A model generated the notes under the pieces. It ran no database searches. It was not told the origin of the DNA and saw only the letters and a program-made list of their open reading frames with translations. A stretch of 64,000 nucleotides of DNA from Planctomycetota bacterium (GTDB lineage Bacteria > Planctomycetota > Planctomycetia > Planctomycetales > Planctomycetaceae), in assembly GCA_003388505.1 (NCBI GenBank), contig QQVO01000068.1, forward strand, positions 30,465-94,464. Direction: 5' to 3'. Positions 41,573 through 49,960 of this stretch are shown here, piece by piece; positions within the stretch are counted from its first letter, which is position 1; every line of letters begins with the position of its first letter. Both the position numbers and the translations under genes were made by a program.

Positions 41573-41667
41573 CGAGAGTAAGGCATCGGACAAGTCAATC
41601 CGGGTCGGAAAAGCGATTCGGGTTTTCCGGACGGGAAGTTGCCACACTCAACCAGGAAGTGAAAGCC

Positions 41668-41964
41668 ATGTTGAAGCGAACAATTGCACTGCTGATGATT
41701 CCGCTCTCTGCGGCCCTGATCGCCGGCTGCGACGTTGACGTCCAGGATGAGGGCGAACTGCCCTCCGTCGATGTCGAACCGGGTGAGATGCCCGAAGCGG
41801 ACGTGCGCGGACCGGACGTGGATGTCGACATGGAGCCGGCAGAGGTCGAAGTTCCTGATGTCGATGTCGAAACCGAGACGGAAACCATCGAGGTGCCGGA
41901 CGTTGACGTTGACATCCCCGAGGAGAATGAGGCTGAGGTCGACGCCTCGACCGAGCCGGAATAA
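41668..41964 (+). CDS. Acidic repeat lipoprotein
   Basis: A 98-aa protein with a lipoprotein signal (IALLMIPLSAALIAGC, lipobox LIAGC) and a highly acidic mature part built from imperfect repeats around VPDVDV (EVEVPDVDVETETET and IEVPDVDVDIPEEN). It is likely lipid-anchored; the acidic repeats could bind cations such as Ca2+, but no known motif is present. The ATG at 41668 has GGAAG upstream. It is followed by a YqaE/Pmp3-like gene and then a terminator, suggesting a two-gene transcript. Confidence 0.7.
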   Translation: MLKRTIALLMIPLSAALIAGCDVDVQDEGELPSVDVEPGEMPEADVRGPDVDVDMEPAEVEVPDVDVETETETIEVPDVDVDIPEENEAEVDASTEPE

Positions 41965-42027
41965 AGGCCGGCCCATCGTCGCAAACCATCCATTCATTCC
42001 ATACAGCCGAGCGAGTGAGGAAGCACC

Positions 42028-42216
42028 ATGTCACGTGCAACAACAGGCGCCGAAAGGTCTGACATCCTGAAGATTCTGTTGGCGATTCTCCTGCCCCCGC
42101 TGGGGGTGGCATTGGAAGTCGGGTTGGGCCTGCATTTCTGGCTGAACATCGTGCTCACCCTGCTCGGCTACATCCCGGGGATTATCCACGCTCTCTACGT
42201 CATCCTGACGCGATAG
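42028..42216 (+). CDS. YqaE/Pmp3-family small membrane protein
   Basis: A 62-aa protein with two hydrophobic helices: ILKILLAILLPPLGVALEVG and FWLNIVLTLLGYIPGIIHAL, then YVILTR. The LAILLPPLGV and LGYIPGIIHALYVI signatures are diagnostic of the UPF0057 (Pmp3/YqaE) family, small stress-induced membrane proteins implicated in membrane potential and salt or cold tolerance in other organisms. It follows the acidic lipoprotein gene. Confidence 0.88.
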   Translation: MSRATTGAERSDILKILLAILLPPLGVALEVGLGLHFWLNIVLTLLGYIPGIIHALYVILTR

Positions 42217-42233
42217 CGGACAGAATCACCTTC

Positions 42234-42266
42234 GAGAACGGCGTTCGCAGCCCGAACGCCGTTCTC
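42234..42266 (+). terminator. Rho-independent-type terminator
   Basis: Stem gagaacggcgttcg (42234-42247) with its complement at 42253-42266, a 5-nt loop, followed by tctt. It is 17 bp after the YqaE-like gene. Confidence 0.7.
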
Positions 42267-42439
42267 TCTTGCGCGAATCGGAAACCGCAATTCGCGCGGA
42301 CGGTTACAGAGCAGGCTGGTGCCTCACTCTCCAGTCTCTCCCGCAAGCCGACGCCGGCTGCCCATCCGGGGCACGCAGCAAATACTGAAATAGCCAGCAA
42401 TTACGCAAGTTCGCCAACGCGCCGGGAAATCCACTGGGA

Positions 42440-42456
42440 TTGGCGTGCTGTTTGCA
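42440..42456 (+). promoter_or_regulatory. Sigma-54 (-24/-12) promoter candidate
   Basis: TTGGCGT, GCTGT, TTGCA, with GG-N10-GC spacing. It is 46 bp upstream of the CsbD-like gene and the run of small envelope genes after it. Confidence 0.6.
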
Positions 42457-42502
42457 TTCACTCGAATCGTGGTTGGCACAATCAATACTCAGGAGCGAGA
42501 AC

Positions 42503-42922
42503 ATGATTACTCGACAGGAACTTGAAGGGCAGTGGAACCAGGTTAAAGGCCGCATCCAGGAGCGCTGGGGAGAAGTCACCGAAGACGAACTCCAGCAGGC
42601 CCGTGGCGACACCAATCAACTCGTGGGTGTGCTGCAGCAGCGGACCGGCGAAACGCGCCGGGAAATCGAAGACTTCCTCGAAGAAGCGGTCGCGGAATCG
42701 GGCGGGACGATGGAACAGATGACCGAGTCGGCCCGTCATTACGCCGAGCAAGCCTCGGCTGCGATGCAGCAGCAGTACGACGCCATGGCCGCGAACGTCC
42801 GCGACGGGTACATGCAGGCGGAGAACGCCGTCCGCAAGAATCCGATCGAGTCGGTCGCCGTCGCCTTCGGCGCCGGCATCATCACCGGCGTTGTTGTCGG
42901 ACTCGCCTTGAAGTCGCGCTAA
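42503..42922 (+). CDS. CsbD-like domain fused to a DUF883/YqjD-like membrane-anchor domain
   Basis: A 139-aa protein. The first 50 residues (ELEGQWNQVKGRIQERWG followed by EVTEDELQQARGDTNQLVG) match the CsbD family of stress-response proteins. The remainder is helical and ends with a glycine-zipper-like hydrophobic segment and basic tail (PIESVAVAFGAGIITGVVVG then LALKSR), like the ribosome- or membrane-associated DUF883/YqjD/ElaB proteins. The CsbD part usually occurs alone in 60-70 aa proteins, so this is a fusion. AGGAGCGA precedes the ATG at 42503. Confidence 0.8.
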   Translation: MITRQELEGQWNQVKGRIQERWGEVTEDELQQARGDTNQLVGVLQQRTGETRREIEDFLEEAVAESGGTMEQMTESARHYAEQASAAMQQQYDAMAANVRDGYMQAENAVRKNPIESVAVAFGAGIITGVVVGLALKSR

Positions 42923-42972
42923 CCGCGAACTTCGGCGAGAGGACGTTTGATCCGGGAAGAAAGGAACGGGAC

Positions 42973-43263
42973 ATGTCTGTGAATTACGAGAGCCGCTTGC
43001 CTGCGGAATCCGCCGACGCACCGGAATCGCAGGACGACATCCTGGCGCGGGGTTGTGAATTCTCGCGTCAACTGATGGACGAGCATCCACTGGCGACCAC
43101 CCTCGGCGTCTTCGGCATCGGCCTCGGCGTCGGCACCATCGTCGGCAGCCTGCTCGCCGATCAACGTTTCGGACGCAGCAGCCGCGCCGAGGCCCTGGGC
43201 GACCGCGTCCTGAGCGCGGTCAGAGATGCATTGCCCGATCAGATGCGGTCGTACTTGAGTTAG
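42973..43263 (+). CDS. Small DUF883-like glycine-zipper membrane protein
   Basis: A 96-aa protein with a soluble acidic N-terminus and one glycine-rich hydrophobic segment (HPLATTLGVFGIGLGVGTIVG). The motif of a helix followed by HP-(hydrophobic)-GxGxGxG resembles the C-terminal anchor of DUF883/YqjD-type proteins, such as the neighbour at 42503. No enzymatic motif. Part of the envelope-stress gene run. Confidence 0.6.
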   Translation: MSVNYESRLPAESADAPESQDDILARGCEFSRQLMDEHPLATTLGVFGIGLGVGTIVGSLLADQRFGRSSRAEALGDRVLSAVRDALPDQMRSYLS

Positions 43264-43395
43264 AGCAAATTGCTCTACCATGTGTCCGCGTCGAGCGGTG
43301 TTCGGACTGTCGAGGACGAGAATCCGCGAGACGAATCGCCAACACTGATTCGCAAGGCGCTGTAATCGCAGATGGAAAGGCGGAGGGGGTGAACT

Positions 43396-43821
43396 GTGAG
43401 CGACGCCGTGAAGGCAGAGGAGATCCGGCGGGAAATGATCGGAGTGCGTGAGCACCTCGCTCGAGACGTCGACGAAATCGTGGACGGCGCCGGCCGGCTG
43501 ACCGACTGGCGCAATTACGTCGCCTCGTTTCCGTGGGGTTCTCTGGGTGCGGCGGTCGCACTCGGTTTCATGGTCGTTCCAAGGAAGCTTGAGATCGTCA
43601 GTCCCGACGCGGACACGCTCGAGAAACTGGCGAAATCAAACCGCCTTGTCGTGGAGCATAAGCCCCGCTCCGAACGGAAGCCCGGGTTTATCGAAACGGC
43701 GTTTACCCTCACAGCCAATACCCTCCTGCGAGCCGGGATCGCCTACGCGGGCCGGCAAATCGGGAAACATGTCGGGCAACAGGCGGCGGAAGAGTCCGCC
43801 AAAGGAGCGTCACAATCATGA
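43396..43821 (+). CDS. Small membrane-associated protein, DUF3618-like
   Basis: A 141-aa protein starting at GTG 43396 after a GGAGGGGG site. The N-terminal helix EEIRREMIGVREHLARDVDEIVDG resembles DUF3618-type sequence (EIRREIERTR-like), followed by WGSLGAAVALGFMVVP, a short hydrophobic hairpin, and a second amphipathic region (LTANTLLRAGIAYAGRQIGK). It is likely peripheral or inner-membrane. Overlaps the next gene by 4 bp. A weak -24/-12-like sequence (43354-43370) is upstream but is not strong enough to call. Confidence 0.6.
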   Translation: MSDAVKAEEIRREMIGVREHLARDVDEIVDGAGRLTDWRNYVASFPWGSLGAAVALGFMVVPRKLEIVSPDADTLEKLAKSNRLVVEHKPRSERKPGFIETAFTLTANTLLRAGIAYAGRQIGKHVGQQAAEESAKGASQS

Positions 43822-44033
43822 ATGCTGCATCACAGGCGGAACTCGAATACTTACGTGAGCGTTTCAACGGCGTGAAGCGACTGGAATCACCCGATGTCGT
43901 CGAGCAGCGGGCGCGCGACGCCGCGGGTTGGCAGGAATCAGTGGAACATTGGATCGGCGCGCACCCCCACATCTGTGTGGCGGCCGCGCTCGCAGTGGGA
44001 GTGGGAATCGGATGGTTGGTCAAGCGTCGATAA
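43818..44033 (+). CDS. Small glycine-zipper membrane protein, 71 aa
   Basis: A 71-aa protein with a charged helical N-terminus and a C-terminal anchor (HPHICVAAALAVGVGIGWLVKRR) of the YqjD/DUF883 type. ATG overlaps the upstream stop as ATGA, and its end overlaps the next gene by 22 bp, so the three genes are tightly coupled. Confidence 0.6.
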   Translation: MNAASQAELEYLRERFNGVKRLESPDVVEQRARDAAGWQESVEHWIGAHPHICVAAALAVGVGIGWLVKRR

Positions 44034-44446
44034 ACGGCAAACGAACCGGCGCCCGCCAGGTCTCGAGGAACTTGTCCGGCCTGGCGCACGACGTCATCAC
44101 GCTCGCAGAACTCCAGGCGCAACTCGTCGCCTGTGACCTGCGGGAAGGGAAAGCCCAGGCGATCGGTCCGATCGTCGTGATCGTCGCCGGTTTACTGCTC
44201 GCACTGGGAACGATGCCGGTGCTGCTCCTCGGCTTGGGCTGGCTGCTGGTCAACCACGCCGAATGGACCGAGAGCGCCGCATTCCTCACTGCGGGAGGAG
44301 CCGGTCTCGCCGTGGCGGGACTGCTGGCCTGGTTTGGTTGGAAGAAACTGAAAGCCGCGCTCTCCACGTTCACCCGATCGCAGCAGGAGTTCGCACGAAA
44401 CGTCGATTGGGTCAAGAGCGCTCTCAAATGGGGCGCTCGCCGATAG
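44012..44446 (+). CDS. Holin-X / phage-holin-family superfamily III membrane protein
   Basis: A 144-aa protein. Sequence SGLAHDVITLAELQAQLVACD followed by two hydrophobic helices (IGPIVVIVAGLLLALGTMPVL and LTAGGAGLAVAGLLAWFGW) and a charged amphipathic tail (LSTFTRSQQEFARNVDWVKS) matches the pattern of the Actinobacterial holin-X/DUF1469-type family. It is encoded within a stress-gene run and not a prophage, so lysis is unlikely. The ATG at 44012 lies inside the end of the upstream gene; later starts cannot be excluded. Confidence 0.6.
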   Translation: MVGQASINGKRTGARQVSRNLSGLAHDVITLAELQAQLVACDLREGKAQAIGPIVVIVAGLLLALGTMPVLLLGLGWLLVNHAEWTESAAFLTAGGAGLAVAGLLAWFGWKKLKAALSTFTRSQQEFARNVDWVKSALKWGARR

Positions 44447-44530
44447 AGAATTCGTGATTGCTTCACAGCAGGCTCGAGGCCTGCTTGAACTGTGTCTCTG
44501 ACTTCACGTCAACGATAAAAAGGATTAACA

Positions 44531-44722
44531 ATGTCCCAGCAGACTTCAGCCAAGAATCAGAAAACTCCCCAGAAGTCGAACAATCGCAGCTCAAATGAGT
44601 TGCAGCCGTCGGAAGATATCGTGGCATACCTGAAAGCGTACGCCCGAGCGAAGCCCGACGTCGCCGCGCTCTGGTGCTTCGGAATCGGCTTCGTGATCGG
44701 TTGGAAACTGAAGCCCTGGTAA
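44531..44722 (+). CDS. Small hypothetical membrane-associated protein, 63 aa
   Basis: A 63-aa protein with a polar N-terminus rich in Gln/Lys/Ser and a short C-terminal hydrophobic stretch (ALWCFGIGFVIGWKLKPW) like the anchors of its neighbours. The segment DIVAYLKAYARAKPDVAALWCFGIGF is seen as the conserved core. No known function. An AGGATT sequence precedes the ATG. Confidence 0.6.
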   Translation: MSQQTSAKNQKTPQKSNNRSSNELQPSEDIVAYLKAYARAKPDVAALWCFGIGFVIGWKLKPW

Positions 44723-44760
44723 GGGTCCAATCGGCCCGCGTTCCCATTTGAGGCGCCAAG

Positions 44761-46158
44761 ATGCCCAGCACGCAGACTGTCTCCGATTCCCCCTCTGCGG
44801 CAACCGGTCGTCAGCCCGACCAATCAGGCCACGATGCCGCAGCAGAGGGAGAGGAGCAGTCGCGTCCCGGCAGGGCGGTCAACCCGGAAAACTCACCGCC
44901 TGACACCGGGGATCGGCCGGACGATCATCAAGAGATTACCGAGGGAGAACACCGCGCCCCTGACGACCCATCGCAATCCTCCGAAGTCCAGCGGCGACGC
45001 GTCAGAACGCGGCTCTCCGTCGCCGGTTCGGTTCTCGCGTTCATCGCCGCCGCCTTCGCCCTGTACTTCGGTCGGGCGATCCTGCTCCCGATCGTCTTTG
45101 CACTGCTGATGACGGTCACGCTCCGCCCGGTCGTACGCTACGCCTCACGGCGGCGGATTCCCGAAGGCCTCACCGCCGGCTTGCTGATCGCGGGATTGGT
45201 CTTCGTCGGCGCCTATCTGCTGATCCTCCTCGCTACTCCCGCCCAGGAGTGGACTTCCGACTTTCCCGCCCGCATGGACGAAGTCGGTCACAAGCTCGAC
45301 GGTTTTCGTGAGCGGTTTCGTCACGTCACCGAGGTCTCCGAGCAACTCGAGGACATCACCAAGGGCAAGTCCGACGAGCAGCCGGCGGCGGGCGAGGAAG
45401 GGACCAACGATCCAGTGTCAACCGGTCGTGCCGCGCCAGAGCAACCGGAAGATGACGATGCGGAAGTCGAGGAACCCGTCCCGGTGGAGGTTCAGCCCTC
45501 CAGGCTCTCGACCGGCCTCACGGCGATCAGTTCCGTGGGAGGCTTCACCGCCTCGCTCGTCATCGCGTTGGCGTTGGCTTTTTTCCTTCTCTCGCAGGGA
45601 GACGTTCTGCTCAATAACTTCCTGCACACGCTCCCTACGATGCGCGAGAAGCGGAACATTGTCGAACTCATCTACGAGGTGGAGCGCGGCATCAGCAAAT
45701 ACCTCCTCACGGTGACGGTGATCAACTGCGGCCTCGGCGTCGCAATCGGCACGGCGATGTGGTTGCTGGGCATGCCGAACCCCGTCCTGTGGGGCGCCAT
45801 GGCGACTCTGTTTAATTTCGTCCCCTATCTCGGCGCACTCGCAGGAGTCGTGGTCGTCTTCGTCGTCGCGATTCTCTCCTTCGATACGCTGCTGTATGCG
45901 TCGCTCGTCCCGCTGGTCTATTTCTCCCTGACCGCGATCGAGGGAAATCTGGTCACGCCCTCCATCCTCGGACGTACCATGCAACTGAGCCCCATCATGG
46001 TCCTCGTCTCCCTGGTGTTCTGGGGGTGGATGTGGGGCGTCGGCGGCGCGCTGTTGGCCGTGCCCATTCTGGCCGTGATGAAGATCGGTTTCGACCGCTT
46101 CGAGAGAACACGCGCCGTGGGCACGCTGCTCGGTGGAGAATCCGGCATCACGAGATGA
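44761..46158 (+). CDS. AI-2E family transporter (PerM-like)
   Basis: A 465-aa protein. About 75 Ser/Pro/Glu-rich N-terminal residues precede the membrane region, which has the AI-2E layout: RAILLPIVFALLMTVTLRPVVRYASRRRIPEGLTAGLLI, a central soluble section with an acidic insert, then ISSVGGFTASLVIALALAFFLL, IELIYEVERGISKYLLTVTVINC-like sequence, and AMWLLGMPNPVLWGAMATLFNFVPYLGAL, PSILGRTMQLSPIMVLVSLVFWGWMWGVGGALLAVP. Family members export small molecules or Na+/H+; none is predictable here. Its stop overlaps the next gene (ATGA). Confidence 0.9.
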   Translation: MPSTQTVSDSPSAATGRQPDQSGHDAAAEGEEQSRPGRAVNPENSPPDTGDRPDDHQEITEGEHRAPDDPSQSSEVQRRRVRTRLSVAGSVLAFIAAAFALYFGRAILLPIVFALLMTVTLRPVVRYASRRRIPEGLTAGLLIAGLVFVGAYLLILLATPAQEWTSDFPARMDEVGHKLDGFRERFRHVTEVSEQLEDITKGKSDEQPAAGEEGTNDPVSTGRAAPEQPEDDDAEVEEPVPVEVQPSRLSTGLTAISSVGGFTASLVIALALAFFLLSQGDVLLNNFLHTLPTMREKRNIVELIYEVERGISKYLLTVTVINCGLGVAIGTAMWLLGMPNPVLWGAMATLFNFVPYLGALAGVVVVFVVAILSFDTLLYASLVPLVYFSLTAIEGNLVTPSILGRTMQLSPIMVLVSLVFWGWMWGVGGALLAVPILAVMKIGFDRFERTRAVGTLLGGESGITR

Positions 46159-47057
46159 TCGATTGGGCGAAACGACAACTTCTGGACCTGCGCGGGGCGG
46201 TCGCCCGCTGGCTGGAGGACGACGGACCGCTCATGGGGGCCGCCGTCGCCTACTATCTCGGTCTCTCGTTTTTTCCGCTCTCACTCATTCTCATCGCAGG
46301 CGTCGGACTCTTCCTCCAGTACACGCAGGCCGGCCAGAATGCGGAAGACTATGTTCTCCGCGCCATCGGAGAGCAGCTCTCCCCCTCGCTCCAGGAGCAG
46401 GCCGCCGCCGCGCTCGATCAGGTCCAGGACAAGTCGTCGGTCGGTGGATCGCTCGGAATTCTCGGCGTTCTCATCGCGGCGTTGGCCGGCTTCGTACAGT
46501 TCGAGCGGGCCTTCAACCACATCTGGAAGGTTCCCCAGCCTGAGAAGACCGGCATGTGGCGAGCCGTCAAGCGCTTCCTGCTGCAGCGGGGCGTCGCCTT
46601 CCTCCTCATGCTGGGCTGCGGCGTGTTGATCGCCGCCGTCTCCATCGCCGGCGTGGCGCTCTCCGGAGTCCGCAAGTACACCGAAACGGTGCTCCCCATG
46701 CCCGACGCGGTCTGGATGCTGATCAGCACCGCGGTCTCCCTGGCGCTCAATGTCTGCGTGTTCGCGGTCATCTATCGATTCCTCCCGCGCGCCAAGGTGC
46801 AATGGAGCGACGCCTTCCGCGGCGCCGTCCTCGCCGCCGGATTGTGGGAAATCGGCCGCCAGATACTGGCCTCCTTCCTGATCGGCTCCCGGTACACCAG
46901 CGCCTACGGGGTCGCCGGATCGCTGCTCGCCATCCTGCTCTGGTGCTTCTACGCGGTCACGATTCTCTTCCTCGGCGCGGAATACATCCAGGAGTTCCTC
47001 GCACGCGTCCGCGACGATGAACCCGCACGAAAAATCGTCGCCGAGGCGCCCCGTTGA
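46155..47057 (+). CDS. YihY/BrkB-family membrane protein
   Basis: A 300-aa inner-membrane protein with six predicted helices, matching the YihY/virulence-factor-BrkB family: GPLMGAAVAYYLGLSFFPLSLILIAG at the N-terminus, LGILGVLIAALAGFVQFERAFNHIWKVP, and the C-terminal SAYGVAGSLLAILLWCFYAVTILFLGAEYIQEF, the most diagnostic segment. Function of the family is unproven (a transporter role is suggested). Translationally coupled to the AI-2E gene. Confidence 0.92.
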   Translation: MIDWAKRQLLDLRGAVARWLEDDGPLMGAAVAYYLGLSFFPLSLILIAGVGLFLQYTQAGQNAEDYVLRAIGEQLSPSLQEQAAAALDQVQDKSSVGGSLGILGVLIAALAGFVQFERAFNHIWKVPQPEKTGMWRAVKRFLLQRGVAFLLMLGCGVLIAAVSIAGVALSGVRKYTETVLPMPDAVWMLISTAVSLALNVCVFAVIYRFLPRAKVQWSDAFRGAVLAAGLWEIGRQILASFLIGSRYTSAYGVAGSLLAILLWCFYAVTILFLGAEYIQEFLARVRDDEPARKIVAEAPR

Positions 47058-47073
47058 ACAAGGTGCTGCCGCC

Positions 47074-47196
47074 ATGAGCCTGTTGAGCGACTTTGGAAAA
47101 TGCCCGTTCTGCCGCACGACGATTCCTTACGCCGCATCCCGTTGCCCGAATTGCACCTCCGAACTCCCGGTGACCGAGCGCGCATCGGCTCAATAG
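47074..47196 (+). CDS. Mini zinc-ribbon protein, 40 aa
   Basis: MSLLSDFGKCPFCRTTIPYA continuing ASRCPNCTSELP: two CPxC pairs (C10, C13, C24, C27) form a rubredoxin-like zinc ribbon. It starts 16 bp after the YihY gene and has normal coding composition, so it is probably real despite its size. It could be a small zinc-binding adaptor of the upstream membrane proteins. Confidence 0.6.
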   Translation: MSLLSDFGKCPFCRTTIPYAASRCPNCTSELPVTERASAQ

Positions 47197-47467
47197 CCGG
47201 GGCCTGTGGTGTTGGCGAGGAGTTTCAGGAATTCATCAACCGTTATGTCAAGAACAACGACCAGGTTCTCGCCCAGGCCCACGCCCGGTCCGACGAAGAC
47301 ACCGGCGTGATGAAAGGCAATGCGGAAGAAACGATTCTCAAGAGCGTGAACCGCAACGTCTTCCGCAACGACGTCGTGCGGCACGCCAAGACCGCGTCAA
47401 ACAGGACCACGCCCTGTTCAAGAAAGATCAGGCCCTCGGAGTCTTCGAGGCCTTGCAGGGCGGCTGA
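47197..47467 (+). pseudogene. Frameshifted remnant of a small helical protein gene
   Basis: Frame one gives coherent coding-like sequence (GEEFQEFINRYVKNNDQVLA, ARSDEDTGVMKGNAEETILK, VNRNVFRNDVVRHAK), then turns into Ser/Arg-rich nonsense. From about 47390, a different frame reads DRVKQDHALFKKDQALGVFE then ALQGG and a stop at 47465. Adding one G after AAG at 47388-47390 joins them into a single protein of about 85 residues. I do not recognise the family. No good start is visible; coding may begin upstream in the frame from 47100. It is a decayed gene or a sequencing indel. Confidence 0.5.
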
Positions 47468-47646
47468 CGCGGAAAGCAACGTGACCTCAGCTTCCACCCC
47501 CCTGCTGCGAAACTCCCTGATCCCGAACTGCCCGCACAACCCTCCGTGCGACTAACGACTGACCAGAATCGAGCGGAGAGAGCGGGATTCGATCACCCCG
47601 ATTCTCGCTCGTCGTTAGCGACAAAGAAGTTACGCCGCAACTGCCG

Positions 47647-49854
47647 ATGCGGGCAGCACTTCGGCGCTCCTCGTCGCTTGCCGTCGTTTGTCATTGTCTG
47701 CTGATTCTTGGCATCATTTTCAGTACAGTTTCAGCACAGCCAAACTGCAACCACGGCTCCCGCAAACTCCCTCCCGCACTGCCGCTCAACTCACTGTATT
47801 CCGGTCCTTCTTGCCGTCGCCGCGAGTCCGGCGACGACGACTCGACTGCCGGCAGCGACGACGGTGAGCCGGCCGCCTGCTATGCCCGCTATTCGTCGGC
47901 GAACCAGCGTGAGGCAAGCATCGCTGATCAGCTTCGTGTTTGCCGCGACGCCGTAGCGAAGAACGGCCACTACATTCCGGATGGACTCGTCTTTAGCGAT
48001 GAGGCGATCTCAGGAACGAAACGTCACCGGCGCGGCCTGAATGCGATGTTGGCGGCAGCCGAGGACGGCCAGTTCGCGACCATCTATTTTCATTCCCTCA
48101 GCAGGCTGAGTCGCGAGTCTGTGATTACTCTGCCGCTCGTCAAGAGGCTGGTCCACAAGCACCGTGTCCGCATCGTCAGCGTTGCGGATGGTCTGGACAC
48201 AGACTCAACCGGATGGCAGATCATGATGTCAGTGTTCGCCATCGTCCACGAACAGCAGTTGCGGGACCTTAGCGCCAATGTCCATCGCGGTCAGGCCGGA
48301 ACTGTTCTCAGCGGCTATGCGTCGGGATCACACTGCTATGGATATGCAAGCGAGTCCGTCAATGGTACTGAAAGCTCCAAGCGGGGAGGTAACGCCCAGC
48401 CGAAGCGTCGATACGTGATCGACGAAGATCGCGCACCTTGGGTTTGCAAGATCTTTCGCTGGTTCGTTGAAGAAAGGCGGTCGATCCGGTGGATCGCAAG
48501 GAAGCTCAATAAGTTGAAAGCCCCCAAGAGCAAGCGATCACGGCATGATCGATGGTACCCCAACGCCGTCTTTGCCATCTTGAGGAACCCAAAATACGTC
48601 GGCGTCTGGCGGTGGGGTGTCACCCGAAACGTACGTGACCCGGAAACAGGGGATGTCCGGCAGGTTCCTCGCACTCCAGAGGAGTATGAGCGATGGACGC
48701 AGGAATTTCCCGATCTTCGGATCATCGACGAAGACACGTATCGCAGAGCCCAGGAGATTCTCGACGAGAGCGCCAAAGAGTACGCTCCACGAAGGTGGCT
48801 GAGCGGCAAGTTGCGCGGGTCGAAGCGCGGGTGCCAACATGGTCAGCCGCGCCACCTTCTTGCAGGACTAGTAAAGTGTGCAAACTGTGGTGCATCGTTC
48901 ATCATCGCGGGCACGCATGGCGAATACCTGGAATGCGGGAATAAACGAATCGGAGCCGAAGATGTCTGCAATGTCAGGACTATGCTGAATCGGAGACGCG
49001 CTGAGGGGATGATCCTCGACGCGATCGGCCAGCAGATTCTGGCTAATGATGAGTGGCTCCGAGTGGTTCACGAAGAACTGAAGTCTGCATGGTCGAGCCG
49101 CGATGCCGAGCTTCCAGCGGCGCTCGCCTCAGCGGAACAAAGCCACAATGATCTCAAGTTGCGGATTGAGCGCCTCGTTGATTCAGTTGAAGCGGGGGAA
49201 GCCGATCCCGACATTCACTCGCGTCTTTCAAGACGCCGAGCGGATCTCGCCGAGATCGAGCGCGAAATCGCCCAGTTGCGTCGTCGACAGCAGTCCGACA
49301 TTCCCGAACCGACTCTGACATGGCTCAAGGGGCAATTGCAGAATCTGGGTCAGCAGCTACGGGAAACGACGCCGGCCGCCGCACTTGCGCTGGGACGGCT
49401 TGTCGGTGGTGCGATCGTCGTCCAAGAGATGGCCGTGGACGGGAAGGTGCGGAAGTTCTTCCGGGCTACAGTCAGGATTTCGCGTGGTCGGGTCGTGTCG
49501 ATCCTCGCGGGTGGTGACGACACGAGCGACAAGGGTGACGATAGCACTATGGACGAAATCACGATCGACTTCATCGCTGAGCGCGCGTCCGACAAGCTCG
49601 CATTGAAGGCGAAGGAATTGCTCGATCAAGGACTGACGATCAGCGAGATCGAGGCAGAGTTGGGAGTGTATAAGGGAAAGGTTCGCCGTCTTCTGAAGCG
49701 AGCCGGAAAGCTGCTCGGCGTCGACATTCCCGATGGCCGCGCAGTCTACCGCCGAGCACTCCGGGAACGTCGTAAGGCGGAGGAGGAACAGACCGGGATG
49801 GGCGAACCGGTTGACCCGGAGGAATGCAGCGACGGTGACCAGAATGCTGCGTGA
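47647..49854 (+). CDS. Large serine recombinase (resolvase/invertase type)
   Basis: A 735-aa site-specific recombinase. The catalytic domain begins ACYARYSSANQREASIADQL with the nucleophile Ser in RYSS, and shows ISGTKRHRRGL, FHSLSRLSRES (active-site Arg) and DTDSTGWQIMMSVFAIVHEQQ. Then come a recombinase domain with NPKYVGVWRWG, a zinc ribbon (VKCANCGASF to the following Cys residues), a coiled coil and a C-terminal helix-turn-helix-like region. Such enzymes integrate or excise elements. The first 77 residues (CHCLLILGIIFSTVSAQ and a Ser/Asp-rich stretch) are atypical; no other in-frame ATG/GTG/TTG lies between 47647 and the catalytic domain. It marks the left side of the accessory island. 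Confidence 0.88.
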   Translation: MRAALRRSSSLAVVCHCLLILGIIFSTVSAQPNCNHGSRKLPPALPLNSLYSGPSCRRRESGDDDSTAGSDDGEPAACYARYSSANQREASIADQLRVCRDAVAKNGHYIPDGLVFSDEAISGTKRHRRGLNAMLAAAEDGQFATIYFHSLSRLSRESVITLPLVKRLVHKHRVRIVSVADGLDTDSTGWQIMMSVFAIVHEQQLRDLSANVHRGQAGTVLSGYASGSHCYGYASESVNGTESSKRGGNAQPKRRYVIDEDRAPWVCKIFRWFVEERRSIRWIARKLNKLKAPKSKRSRHDRWYPNAVFAILRNPKYVGVWRWGVTRNVRDPETGDVRQVPRTPEEYERWTQEFPDLRIIDEDTYRRAQEILDESAKEYAPRRWLSGKLRGSKRGCQHGQPRHLLAGLVKCANCGASFIIAGTHGEYLECGNKRIGAEDVCNVRTMLNRRRAEGMILDAIGQQILANDEWLRVVHEELKSAWSSRDAELPAALASAEQSHNDLKLRIERLVDSVEAGEADPDIHSRLSRRRADLAEIEREIAQLRRRQQSDIPEPTLTWLKGQLQNLGQQLRETTPAAALALGRLVGGAIVVQEMAVDGKVRKFFRATVRISRGRVVSILAGGDDTSDKGDDSTMDEITIDFIAERASDKLALKAKELLDQGLTISEIEAELGVYKGKVRRLLKRAGKLLGVDIPDGRAVYRRALRERRKAEEEQTGMGEPVDPEECSDGDQNAA

Positions 49855-49864
49855 ACCAGCGGAC

Positions 49865-49906
49865 GCGGACTCTGTTACGGACAGAGTTGTTATAGACAGA
49901 GTCCGC
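49865..49906 (+). terminator. Stem-loop after the recombinase gene
   Basis: gcggactctgt at 49865-49875 pairs perfectly with acagagtccgc at 49896-49906, loop 20 nt. It is 11 bp after the recombinase stop. Confidence 0.5.
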
Positions 49907-49923
49907 GATCGGAGTTCGAGGGC

Positions 49924-49960
49924 GGGACGTGCGGCCGCAGGGTAAGCCGCACGTCCCTTT
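49924..49960 (+). terminator. Second stem-loop, with T-tract
   Basis: gggacgtgcgg (49924-49934) pairs with ccgcacgtccc (49947-49957) and is followed by ttt. Rho-independent type. Confidence 0.65.

Noticed and set aside
42973..43263. Holin or prophage interpretation of the small membrane gene run
   Set aside because: No phage structural or lysis genes nearby; the small proteins match stress-associated families.
43354..43370. Further -24/-12-like sequence before the 43396 gene
   Set aside because: AGGCGC/TCGCA deviates at key positions; it was left out of the promoter list.
47540..47640. Partial inverted repeat with taacgac/gtcgtta arms next to the recombinase as an attachment site
   Set aside because: Pairing is short and imperfect, and serine recombinase cores are only two bases long, so no att site can be called from one sequence.
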